The notes under the pieces were generated by a model. The model had not been told where the DNA came from, ran no database searches, and saw nothing but the letters and a program-made list of their open reading frames with translations. From contig CADCBQ010000044.1 in the NCBI GenBank assembly GCA_902799745.1, positions 1 to 32,242 of the forward strand: DNA of 32,242 bases. The letters are read 5' to 3'. Source of the stretch: Fibrobacter succinogenes. Lineage in GTDB: Bacteria; Fibrobacterota; Fibrobacteria; Fibrobacterales; Fibrobacteraceae. A program made the translations under genes and the position numbers. Position 1 is the stretch's first letter. Each line of letters begins with the position of its first letter. Below, piece by piece: positions 17,621 to 24,974 of the stretch.

Positions 17621-19243
17621 TTATAATCTAACGACTTCGTCGCAAATCTCAGACATCGCCGAACGGTGCGTCACAAAAATCATGGTCTTGTCGGGGTAAG
17701 TCGCAAACAGTCTTTCGAACAATTCACGCTCCGTAGATTCATCAAGCGAAGAACTCACCTCGTCAAACAACCAAACATTCCCGGGCCGTAAAAGTCCGCG
17801 GGCAATTCCGATTCGCTGCGCCTGGCCTTCGCTCAAGCCGCGGCCGCGCTCACCGATTTCAGTATCCAAGCCATCGGGCAAATCCAGTACAAAATCGGCA
17901 CAGGCCGCATGCAAGGCCTGCAACATTTCTTGTTCGCTCGCATCGGGCTTGGCCAGCTGTAAATTCAAGCGTACGCTCCCGCTCAGCAAGGTATTGCCCT
18001 GCGGCACATACACAAAATTCGTGCGAGTCTCTTTGCCTATCGCACATACCTCGGAGTTTGAATAAATCAGCATGCGCCCGCTATCGGGCCTTACAAAGCC
18101 GAGCAACAACCGGAACAGCGTCGTCTTTCCGGCGCCAGTCTTGCCCATAATCGCCGTCTTGGAACCAGGCTCAAAATCGTGGCTGAATCCTTCCAAAACC
18201 TCGTGCCTGCCCGACGCATAACCAAAATGCAGGTTCTCGAGTCGCACTCCGAGCGAACCTTCAAGCGCCATAGGCGTCCCGTCACTTTCGGGCTCCTTGG
18301 ATTTTTCAAGATCTTCCAGGCGGTCAATGCTTGCGGTGGTATGCACCACTTGCGGCACCATGTTCAAAATCGAAAGAATCGGGTGCTGAATCTGGCCCAC
18401 CAGCTGCAAGAAGGACGTCATCATACCGAAGGTAATCGCCCCATCGCGCAGCCCGAGGCCGCCCCAAATAAAGGCTAGCAAATAACCCAGCCCAAAAGCA
18501 GACCCAAGCGCAAAACGCGAAAGCGTGGTAAATCGCGTACGGCGCAACACGTCGCTTTCCAAATGCTGCTGCATATCGCCCAGGCGGCCTGCCACCCAGT
18601 TTTCACTTTCAAGCGAACGCATGAGCACATTGTGTTCCACGCCTTCTTGCACCTGCATCTGGATTTTAGATTCGCGTTCACGAATTGCAAGCGTCATGTT
18701 CCTGAGCTTGCGAGACACCAGCTTACCGAGCACAATCGCCACCGGCGTAAGCAACAGCAACGCCCAAGCGAGCCGCGGATCAAACCAACGCATCAAAAGG
18801 AACGCGCCAACCAGCTGTATCGCCGTCACAATCATTTGCGGCAAAGTTTCCATGGTCGTGGTCGACACCGACTCGATATCTTTCGAAAGCCTAGACGCCA
18901 CATCACCCGAATGCAGTTCTGCCCCCGCGTAAAGCTTACGCAGGAACAAGCCTTCGAACACCTTTAAGCGCAAGCGATTCGACTGACGGACCATCGCCAC
19001 ATTAGTCATGTAGTAAAACAAGATTCGCAAAACAATCGCGCCCACAACAGTCGCCACAAGCAACGCAATCATTTGCACGATGTCGTCTTGACTCCCCGTG
19101 CGAATGGTTTCGTCAATAAAGCGCTTGCTGAGCCATACCATCAACAGCCCAAGCGAAATGCGCCCTACGCCAAATACGATACGGACCGCAATGTTTAAGC
19201 GGAACCCGTCCGTATTTTTCCATAGCCACGAAAGGTATCTCAT
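17621..19243 (-). CDS. ABC transporter with fused permease and ATPase domains (probable peptide exporter)
   Basis: The product is 540 residues, a type-IV half-transporter acting in the inner membrane. The membrane domain (about 15-300) shows several hydrophobic spans. The ATPase has Walker A GKTGAGKTT (367-375), signature LSEGQ (470-474), Walker B VWLFDE (490-495) and switch H526. The N-terminus starts directly with the membrane domain, so there is no C39 leader peptidase. Its ATG overlaps the TGA of the PqqD-like gene (ATGA), indicating translational coupling. It is the last gene of the RiPP-like operon and the obvious candidate to export the processed peptides; this role is inferred from context. 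No convincing terminator follows it. Confidence 0.88.
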   Translation of the reverse strand: MRYLSWLWKNTDGFRLNIAVRIVFGVGRISLGLLMVWLSKRFIDETIRTGSQDDIVQMIALLVATVVGAIVLRILFYYMTNVAMVRQSNRLRLKVFEGLFLRKLYAGAELHSGDVASRLSKDIESVSTTTMETLPQMIVTAIQLVGAFLLMRWFDPRLAWALLLLTPVAIVLGKLVSRKLRNMTLAIRERESKIQMQVQEGVEHNVLMRSLESENWVAGRLGDMQQHLESDVLRRTRFTTLSRFALGSAFGLGYLLAFIWGGLGLRDGAITFGMMTSFLQLVGQIQHPILSILNMVPQVVHTTASIDRLEDLEKSKEPESDGTPMALEGSLGVRLENLHFGYASGRHEVLEGFSHDFEPGSKTAIMGKTGAGKTTLFRLLLGFVRPDSGRMLIYSNSEVCAIGKETRTNFVYVPQGNTLLSGSVRLNLQLAKPDASEQEMLQALHAACADFVLDLPDGLDTEIGERGRGLSEGQAQRIGIARGLLRPGNVWLFDEVSSSLDESTERELFERLFATYPDKTMIFVTHRSAMSEICDEVVRL

Positions 19244-19509
19244 TCAACAACGTTCACGTTTTTCCACTGCTCGACAATGCTCATCACATCGGTCAGCGCA
19301 TCATCCGGAGCAACATCATATTCGTCGCACAGAGCTTCGGCCAAAGCCACTATCGTGAATTCGCCGAGTTCACTCGCGCGTTGCCACAGCCAAGAAGCCG
19401 TTTCGTTGAGGCAAAGGAGCTTCCCGAAATCGAGAGCGCCAACGCCTTCGCCCATAATTACCTGTTCACCGCAAACTTCGCGCAGAACAAATCCTTTTTT
19501 GATGTGCAT
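19240..19509 (-). CDS. PqqD-family protein (RiPP precursor recognition element)
   Basis: The product is 89 residues. It matches the PqqD fold pattern: an N-terminal strand segment (FVLREVCGEQVIM), a middle LCLNETASWLWQRA helix start with the family's conserved L-N-x-T/S-A-x-x-(I/L)-W, then a helical C-terminal half with D/E-rich turns ending in VEQW. PqqD domains bind leader peptides of RiPP precursors and present them to modifying enzymes. It has the best ribosome-binding site of the operon (AAGGAG, 8 bases before ATG). It lies 14 bases after the peptidase gene and overlaps the exporter by 4 bases. Its presence is the main reason to interpret the tiny ORFs upstream as precursor peptides. Confidence 0.85.
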   Translation of the reverse strand: MHIKKGFVLREVCGEQVIMGEGVGALDFGKLLCLNETASWLWQRASELGEFTIVALAEALCDEYDVAPDDALTDVMSIVEQWKNVNVVE

Positions 19510-19523
19510 GGTGTACTCTCCTT

Positions 19524-19976
19524 CTAGAAATTCCGGATTCGAATGTAGACTCTATATAATTTAAGCAAATAACGGCGCAAAGGTAAAAGGCTCACCCACA
19601 TTTTTTGGACAAATTGTATAAAAGACGTGTAAAGAGATCTTTTGTAACCATTTGGATGCACAACATGCGTCACTTTAGCATAAATTTGTTTACATTCCGT
19701 ATGTTCACGGCCCTGTAAATTGCCGTCACCCATCAAAGTCACACGGTCGCCCGCCATTTCCATAACGCGGTGAATCACGTACCGACCGTCATCCGTCTTC
19801 GCGAGCACCACATCCATCGGCTTCACGTTTGTTGGGCGAACAAGCACCACGCTGTCGCGGCCACCTTCGATAAATGGGCGCATGCTCCATCCATTCACCG
19901 GAAAAGTCACTTCGACCCCCTCGCCCACCAGGCGAATCGCCTCGGAAAGAATCATCGCATCATCTTTCTTTTGCAT
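19524..19976 (-). CDS. S24/S26-family peptidase, Ser-His signal-peptidase type
   Basis: I choose the ATG at 19976 (150 residues), 6 bases after AGGA and just past the stop of the kinase gene; starts at 19979 or 20012 are possible. The catalytic box is NGWSMRPF with Ser31. The position used by Lys in bacterial LepB is instead His69 (YVIHRVM), followed by GDGN (D84). That is the Ser-His arrangement of SipW/archaeal-type signal peptidases. The C-terminal 35 residues are basic and hydrophobic and may attach it to the membrane. No other protease is visible in the operon and the exporter has no peptidase domain. Leader removal from the small peptides is therefore a reasonable inferred role. A LexA-like DNA-binding domain is absent. 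Confidence 0.75.
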   Translation of the reverse strand: MQKKDDAMILSEAIRLVGEGVEVTFPVNGWSMRPFIEGGRDSVVLVRPTNVKPMDVVLAKTDDGRYVIHRVMEMAGDRVTLMGDGNLQGREHTECKQIYAKVTHVVHPNGYKRSLYTSFIQFVQKMWVSLLPLRRYLLKLYRVYIRIRNF

Positions 19977-19987
19977 CATGCATCCTG

Positions 19988-20869
19988 TTAGGCAGAAACC
20001 GTTTCGCAGCACAACTTTGCGGACGCTTCATCCGGCAAGCATTCCAAATACCACACCGGTACGTTCATGGCAAGCGCATTTTCGGTCTTGTGGAGTCCAT
20101 CGGCAATCACGCGTTCCCAGCGCTTGCCCGAAATGCACGGAACAAGCGCGGCAAAAGCCTGCACGCCCCGCAAGCGAGCAATCTTATTGTACGGAGCCTG
20201 CGACAAGAGCACAAAACCGCCCAGCGCAAATTTCTGATTCTTGTAGCAAGGCGTCTTGCCGCTCCACGGCGAGCCATAAACAACCGCACGTGCGCCATCA
20301 AAAATGCGAACCACCGGATTATCGTCATTTAAAAGGTCTGTGCCAGCAATATGCTTGAGCCAAAGCCTAGCATGCGTACTCTTGCCCGTACCACTCTTGC
20401 CCAAGAACAGATAGCCGCGATCTTTGTAACTCACGACCGCCGCATGAAACAAGGCCGTATTGTAAGGAGCCGTTGCGATTGCATACAGCACCATCAGCGC
20501 ATTGTTGACAGCGAACTTGAGCGAGCTCAATTTTTGATTTTGGGGCACGAATAGCGTAGCGTTTTTATAGTCGGCCGAACAAATCAACACACCCATCGCC
20601 TCGCCGAACAGGCGAAAATCAAAAGCCGATTCCTGCTTTGCAGTAAGTCCGCAAATAATCTGCTGGCCTTCTTCTTCCTGGCGGGTTTCTTCGGTATATT
20701 CAGGAGCCTCGCCACATTGCACATTCAACGCAAAAAGACAATCGTCCGACTTTTCAATTGCAAAAGGAGCATAGTTGTCCATGCATTCCGCAAAAATCTT
20801 GTCGCCAACATCAGCCTGCGCCGACACGGCAAACACATGTTCCGCCACTCTATAAAAACATTCCATCAT
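19988..20869 (-). CDS. HPr-kinase-like protein (HprK/lasso-kinase family)
   Basis: The product is 293 residues. The C-terminal half has HprK-type kinase features: FHAA (H142), Walker A GKSGTGKST (157-165), an acidic LNDDNPVV (180-187) and YGSPWSGK (198-205). The N-terminal 130 residues are unlike HPr kinase's regulatory domain and are not recognised. In HprK the P-loop ATPase phosphorylates a Ser of HPr; related kinases in some lasso-peptide clusters phosphorylate the peptide. No HPr gene is near. With a PqqD-like protein and candidate precursors in the same operon, peptide phosphorylation is the best hypothesis. Its start codon overlaps the nucleotidyltransferase TGA (ATGA). Confidence 0.78.
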   Translation of the reverse strand: MMECFYRVAEHVFAVSAQADVGDKIFAECMDNYAPFAIEKSDDCLFALNVQCGEAPEYTEETRQEEEGQQIICGLTAKQESAFDFRLFGEAMGVLICSADYKNATLFVPQNQKLSSLKFAVNNALMVLYAIATAPYNTALFHAAVVSYKDRGYLFLGKSGTGKSTHARLWLKHIAGTDLLNDDNPVVRIFDGARAVVYGSPWSGKTPCYKNQKFALGGFVLLSQAPYNKIARLRGVQAFAALVPCISGKRWERVIADGLHKTENALAMNVPVWYLECLPDEASAKLCCETVSA

Positions 20870-21978
20870 AAAGCAATACGCCTGCGTTTAATACGCTTCG
20901 GAATCAACGAAATCGTTGCACGCCAGTACTTGAGTTCCTTGAAAATTGCATTCACCGGGTCAAACGGTAACCACGAAAGGGCTTGCAGACGATCCTTGAA
21001 CCAGCGGACAAAAACATTCTTGGGCTTCGACTTGTACTGACCAAAATTACCGAACGCAAGTGCCAGTTTCAAAAGGCTTTCGCCACGTCTGCGGTCAGGC
21101 GCACAAAGCATCAAGCCCTGTTCTAATCCGAACACCTGTTGCAGCAGCCACATGACAGCACCGCATGCATGCATCATGCTCAGGCGCTTCATGACAGCTA
21201 CCGCTGCACTACGATCATCTTTGGTAGAATGCCTGAGCAGCATCAGGTAATCCATATACTGTCTAAGGCCAAGACCGCCGCTATAAAAATGCTGCTGCAA
21301 GTGCGCCATTTGCATCACGAGCGCAAACTTGATCGACGGCGAGTAAAAGCCTTCGGGCACCTTTTCGGCATTGCAGATTTCTTCGTTCAAAAACTCTTGC
21401 AATGCGCCATTGCGAAACGGGATTCCCGATGCAGGCTTAAAATGCACCTCGACGGTGATTCCGTCCTTATTTTCGGGCAGATGTATATGGTGCCGCGAAT
21501 AAGCGTGATCATCAGTTTCCGGGGTCAACAAATTCAACTTATAAAGCAATTCGGCAACGCGCTTGCGACCACCGTCTACCCAAATATCGATATCGCCTGC
21601 TTGCCTCGAAAGTACATCAGGGTAAAGTCGCGCATTCGCCTGGCCTTTCAAAATAGCATTCTTACAGCACGCGCCATCAAAAATTTGAGTCAGGCGCGCA
21701 CCCTCTTGGTCCATAAGCTTATTCTTGCCGGCAATCGCTTCGGCATCGAGCGACCAGCGCAAAAGCAAAGCCCTTGCAGGCCGAACATTTTCAGGCAGTT
21801 TCTTGATTCCCGAAAAAGCGACGCCACGCACGCACTGGCGCTTGGCAAGCTCATAAATAACCTTCCACTGCGCATCAGAAGGAGCCTCTTTAAAGCACTG
21901 CAATTCGCCAGTCGTATCAAGCGCAAATCGCAAGAGTTCAAACAGGAGCCTGTCCGTCTTTTTCAGAACCATACCCAT
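20866..21978 (-). CDS. Nucleotidyltransferase-like protein (NTP_transf_5 family)
   Basis: The frame extends to a TTG at 22011, inside a hairpin; the ATG at 21978 (370 residues) or 21972 is a more likely start, though neither has a good ribosome-binding site. The features of this family are visible (numbered from 21978): LKG near 110-112, then YPD, then the metal-binding GDIDIWV (D128, D130), and later HIHLP and VEVHFKP. Pol-beta-like nucleotidyltransferases transfer NMP to a hydroxyl or phosphate. Members of this family occur next to HprK-like kinases in some lasso-peptide clusters, where they are proposed tailoring enzymes. Here it is the first enzyme gene after the precursor ORFs, beyond a terminator-like hairpin. 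The substrate is unproven. Confidence 0.75.
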   Translation of the reverse strand: MGMVLKKTDRLLFELLRFALDTTGELQCFKEAPSDAQWKVIYELAKRQCVRGVAFSGIKKLPENVRPARALLLRWSLDAEAIAGKNKLMDQEGARLTQIFDGACCKNAILKGQANARLYPDVLSRQAGDIDIWVDGGRKRVAELLYKLNLLTPETDDHAYSRHHIHLPENKDGITVEVHFKPASGIPFRNGALQEFLNEEICNAEKVPEGFYSPSIKFALVMQMAHLQQHFYSGGLGLRQYMDYLMLLRHSTKDDRSAAVAVMKRLSMMHACGAVMWLLQQVFGLEQGLMLCAPDRRRGESLLKLALAFGNFGQYKSKPKNVFVRWFKDRLQALSWLPFDPVNAIFKELKYWRATISLIPKRIKRRRIAL

Positions 21979-21990
21979 GCGCGTAAAGAT

Positions 21991-22018
21991 AAAATAAAAA
22001 AAGGCCCCCAAGGGGGCC
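21991..22018 (-). terminator. Terminator/attenuator between precursor ORFs and modification genes
   Basis: Bases 22003-22009 and 22012-22018 form a perfect 7-bp G/C stem (or 6-bp with a CTTG loop), followed on the minus strand by TTTTTTTATTTT. It lies 10 bases after the second small ORF stop and before the nucleotidyltransferase ATG. Partial readthrough would give much precursor mRNA and less enzyme mRNA. Confidence 0.8.
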
Positions 22019-22028
22019 CATGATAGAA

Positions 22029-22166
22029 TTAGGCAATATAATTCTTTTCTATTTCATGGAGGCCGAATCCGCCACCATAACTACCTTCCAACAAAGGCTG
22101 CTGACGTTTCAGTTTTACCACATTAATTTGTGGAGAAACATATTTTTTCTTCTGCTTAGCGTTCAT
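22029..22166 (-). CDS. Candidate RiPP precursor peptide 2 (Gly-rich C-terminus)
   Basis: This is a 45-codon ORF (46 if the preceding in-frame ATG at 22169 is used). The N-terminal half is basic: MN, then a Lys-rich run, Y9-V-S-P12-Q13, V16, and LL-E-G-S at 25-29. The C-terminal part is YGGGFG (30-35) followed by LHEIEKNYIA. It aligns from its first residue with the ORF just upstream at the MN start, the YV-x-PQ-x2-V element and LL-x-G-S. It has no signal peptide of its own. The start lies 8 bases after the TAA of peptide 1, so translation is probably coupled. A YxxP motif in the leader is known from lasso precursors as an RRE contact. The mature product and modification are unknown. Confidence 0.75.
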   Translation of the reverse strand: MNAKQKKKYVSPQINVVKLKRQQPLLEGSYGGGFGLHEIEKNYIA

Positions 22167-22174
22167 CATACTCA

Positions 22175-22309
22175 TTAATAATCTTCTTCAACATCAACTT
22201 CACCACAATCGTTACATGCTTCAGGTGAACCACACAATAACATATGGCAATCGAATTCTTCAACAGTCATCTGAGGAGCAACATATTCTTTTTTTTCTCT
22301 ATCGTTCAT
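22175..22309 (-). CDS. Candidate RiPP precursor peptide 1 (Cys-rich, acidic C-terminus)
   Basis: This is a 44-codon ORF. The ATG at 22309 is 7 bases after AGGG; an in-frame ATG at 22315 is too close to it. The leader-like half has MN, Lys/Glu residues, Y9-V-A-P12-Q13, V16. The second half contains four cysteines (C21, C26, C32, C35; spacing C-x4-C-x5-C-x2-C), the shared LL-C-G-S at 24-28, and a strongly acidic tail ending EEDY. S28 is the only serine. The AGGG ribosome-binding site sits directly after the stop of the GLUG-repeat gene, with no visible terminator between them. The shared leader with peptide 2 and the adjacent PqqD, kinase, peptidase and exporter genes support a precursor role. 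Confidence 0.75.
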   Translation of the reverse strand: MNDREKKEYVAPQMTVEEFDCHMLLCGSPEACNDCGEVDVEEDY

Positions 22310-22322
22310 TTTCATGCCCTCA

Positions 22323-24206
22323 TTACTTGACAATCACGCGCTTTCCATCGTGATAATATGTTCCCTGTACCGTAGGTTTTGCATTCAACTTACGACCGTT
22401 CAAATCAAACCAGCAATCCAAACGGAACTCACCGGTTACCGTATTGAGCATACCTGATTGAACAACATTGTCATTTTCATCAACAATTTCGACATGAAGT
22501 TCATTAGGAATCGAGAAGTTCGTATTATTTAACGAACCACCCTGCATCTTAGCCATTGCAGTCGATTGGTGATTTATCAAATAGGCTCGTAAAGGAGCGA
22601 TATAGGCCGTGGCACTAGCTTGTACGAATTGTCCTACCTTTGCACCATCTCGTTCCTGACCTGCAAAGCCATAAATTTTACCCAATTCAGGATCATCACC
22701 AAAAACCTTATATGCATTTGTACCCCTGAATTCCCAATTTCCATCATTCAGGTTTTCTACAGGCTTTGTTTCCGTATTGAATGTTACAGCCCCCTTAAAG
22801 GTCATATGATTATCCGTTGGCATCACCATATAGGGAGTATTCGCAGCGACCTGTTCTGTATAAATTCGGCCAATTTTAACCTTCCAAACATCATCAACGA
22901 CATCAACTCGTTTGAATCTATAAATCTTACCGCCCTTAACCATCGATGTGTCAATAGAGAACGGAAGCATAATGGTAGACATCGTTCCAACAAAGAATTT
23001 TCTATTGAATACGACCTCATCCACCTTAATATCATTTTCAATCTTTACCGTATCAGAACCAGTATAATCGCCATCAATTTCAGCAACAGTCTTATCGGGG
23101 TATTCCGTAATCGTCACGGCACCATACCGGGTCACCTTAACCGTCAAAACAGAAATTGTAGCCGCTCCATAACCGTTCAAAGCCAGCGACTTTTCGCCCA
23201 CTGACCACGGCGAATCCTTATCGCAAACGCCATCGGTCAAGGTTCCGTTATTCAGTTTGCAAGCCACTTCGGCCACATTCACTTCGTCCATCTTATGAAC
23301 GTCTGCGGCCGCAGTACCCTTACCCGTACCCAACAAAGCGTCATCGTCATAATAGTTTTGAGCAGAAGTCAGCGTACCAGACAAATGGTTACCGACAATG
23401 GCACCCGTAGAGCCGTTACCCATATTAGAAAGGCCTTCGCCATCATACACGCAAGTTTTCACAGTTAAGCTGGCCTTGGTAATACCCACAATACCACCAA
23501 TGAAAGCATCATTACCAGTTGCCGAAATCGAAACCGCGCTCATGCAGTTTTCAATAGTACCGTTCTTGGCGTTACCGACAATGCCGCCCACGCCCTGACC
23601 ATTACCAGTCGCCGTAATGTTACCAGACACATAGCAAGCCGACACTACACCACCCGGATTTTTATCAGCCAGCCACCCCACAACGGCACCGACAGAGATC
23701 TGATTCGTCTTACTAGATAAAATGGAGCCAGCATTAGTCGATGTTACAATATCCACATTTTCAAAGACAATGTTTTTCACCGAGCCATTGCCCAAGACAC
23801 CTACAAAACCAAGATTCTGAGCGAATTCTTTTTTTACAGCGGCAATTTCATCGCTATTGATGTACAAATTCGAAATAACATGGCCGTCACCATCAATAAT
23901 TCCCTCGAACGCAACTTTACCCGTGCCTGCAGCCATCGGAATCCACAATTTGTGGTTCATGTCCAAGTCGGCATTCAACTTGGCATTGATATTCAACCTG
24001 GCGCCAGGATTTTTATTGGTTTCGTTAGCGAACCATGCCAATTCGGCTTCGTCATTAATCAAATAAAAGTTTTTGCCTTCTATCTCTTGAATTTCCGGCT
24101 CTTCCATGGAAGATCCGTCCCAAGCGGCAAAAACCTGTGTTGCAAACAACATAAGAGCGCATACAAACACGCCACAAAATCTATTCGTGAGAATATTTTT
24201 TTCCAT
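22323..24206 (-). CDS. Secreted GLUG-repeat protein with C-terminal sorting module
   Basis: The start is the ATG at 24206 (627 residues), 9 bases after GAGG; the extended frame uses TTG. Residues 1-27 form a signal peptide (cleavage after VFA). Residues about 75-290 carry repeated beta-helix-like units of the GLUG type, with VGAVVG, VGGIVGN and IGGIVGI segments alternating with strand repeats such as IENCMS. A beta-rich unrecognised region follows (about 350-560). The tail has WFDLNGRKLN and ends GKRVIVK, the same kind of sorting module as in other secreted proteins of this window. It is probably displayed on the cell surface; no catalytic motif is seen. It ends 13 bases before the chosen start of precursor peptide 1, so the genes are likely co-transcribed. 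Confidence 0.8.
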   Translation of the reverse strand: MEKNILTNRFCGVFVCALMLFATQVFAAWDGSSMEEPEIQEIEGKNFYLINDEAELAWFANETNKNPGARLNINAKLNADLDMNHKLWIPMAAGTGKVAFEGIIDGDGHVISNLYINSDEIAAVKKEFAQNLGFVGVLGNGSVKNIVFENVDIVTSTNAGSILSSKTNQISVGAVVGWLADKNPGGVVSACYVSGNITATGNGQGVGGIVGNAKNGTIENCMSAVSISATGNDAFIGGIVGITKASLTVKTCVYDGEGLSNMGNGSTGAIVGNHLSGTLTSAQNYYDDDALLGTGKGTAAADVHKMDEVNVAEVACKLNNGTLTDGVCDKDSPWSVGEKSLALNGYGAATISVLTVKVTRYGAVTITEYPDKTVAEIDGDYTGSDTVKIENDIKVDEVVFNRKFFVGTMSTIMLPFSIDTSMVKGGKIYRFKRVDVVDDVWKVKIGRIYTEQVAANTPYMVMPTDNHMTFKGAVTFNTETKPVENLNDGNWEFRGTNAYKVFGDDPELGKIYGFAGQERDGAKVGQFVQASATAYIAPLRAYLINHQSTAMAKMQGGSLNNTNFSIPNELHVEIVDENDNVVQSGMLNTVTGEFRLDCWFDLNGRKLNAKPTVQGTYYHDGKRVIVK

Positions 24207-24239
24207 CAAAACCAACCTCGTTTTTTAGAAGTCGGGCCT

Positions 24240-24268
24240 AATATAGACTTATTCCCCACCGGTTTAAA
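24240..24268 (-). promoter_or_regulatory. Candidate promoter for the GLUG / RiPP-like operon
   Basis: On the minus strand TTTAAA (24263-24268) and TATATT (24240-24245) are 17 bases apart, 33 bases before the ATG. The spacing is ideal and the -10 element matches other upstream boxes in this window. It is the only convincing promoter I see before the precursor ORFs. Confidence 0.4.
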
Positions 24269-24384
24269 GGGTTTTTGAACAACATTCCGTTTACGTTTTG
24301 TACAACGCCTGCGAAATTTGCGTAAAATCGCCAATTATAACATTATTTTAAGAATTCTGAAAGAAATATACTACATTGGTAGGT

Positions 24385-24413
24385 TGGCGTTTTTAGCTCA
24401 AAAACGCCATTTT
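24385..24413. terminator. Hairpin after DUF5662 gene, possible terminator
   Basis: A perfect 10-bp stem TGGCGTTTTT/AAAAACGCCA (24385-24394 with 24400-24409) has a 5-base loop. A short T-run follows on the plus strand. It lies 23 bases past the DUF5662 stop. The T-tract on the minus strand is inside the stem, so efficiency in that direction is uncertain. Confidence 0.4.
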
Positions 24414-24431
24414 CGCACTTAAAAAGGCATT

Positions 24432-24971
24432 TTACTCCGCTTCGGGCAGCACTTTTGTGCGTCGCATAAAGGCTAGCGTCTCTTTTTCACCCTTTTCGGC
24501 AAGCATTTTCAAAAGGAAAAGCAACTTCCTGTAAGTCTTTTCCGTCATCTTTTCGCGGGCCGTACTTTTGGTCAAATACAAAAGCGGAGATTCCTGCGTA
24601 TAAGTTAATTTGTTGTAAGTCTTGGAAGCGGCTACGCGATCGCAGAACATTTCCTTGATGTAGCGGTCTGGCATATCCATCGGCACCAGCTTTTTAGTCG
24701 CCATTTCGTAATCGTACCAGAATTCAAAATGGTGTTTGTTACGCCCCTTATGGTGCATCCATGCAAGGCTGTAGCCCTTGGCATTGCGTTCACCATTGTT
24801 GGGCGACTGGTCACCCATATAGTACTTTGCCCCGGGAATAAACTCCGTCGGACTATACTTGGAAAGATCGTGGAACAAGCCCTGAAAACCAATTCCCGCC
24901 TTGAAACACAAGCGAACGACCTCGTTACGGTGCTTGGTAATCGTTATAAAATGTTTTATCGGGTGAAACAT
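24432..24971 (-). CDS. DUF5662 family protein
   Basis: The product is 179 residues with no signal peptide. It carries the pattern of DUF5662: HDLSKYSP-x-EF (H34, D35), GAKYY, SPNNGER, then a His-rich WMHHKGRNKHHFEFW (71-85). The grouped His and Asp residues suggest a metal site resembling HD-type proteins, but no biochemical function is established that I know of. The gene is divergent from ilvD, and the shared 113-base gap contains an 11-bp inverted repeat. There is no Shine-Dalgarno sequence; a TATTTT box lies 10 bases before the ATG. Confidence 0.75.
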   Translation of the reverse strand: MFHPIKHFITITKHRNEVVRLCFKAGIGFQGLFHDLSKYSPTEFIPGAKYYMGDQSPNNGERNAKGYSLAWMHHKGRNKHHFEFWYDYEMATKKLVPMDMPDRYIKEMFCDRVAASKTYNKLTYTQESPLLYLTKSTAREKMTEKTYRKLLFLLKMLAEKGEKETLAFMRRTKVLPEAE

Positions 24972-24974
24972 AGC

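Noticed and set aside
21979..22011. Upstream TTG start for the nucleotidyltransferase
   Set aside because: The codon lies inside the terminator hairpin and U-tract; later ATGs at 21978/21972 are more sensible.
17621..22309. Ordinary lasso-peptide cluster
   Set aside because: Kinase, nucleotidyltransferase and RRE fit, but no asparagine-synthetase-like cyclase or transglutaminase-like protease gene is present in the window.
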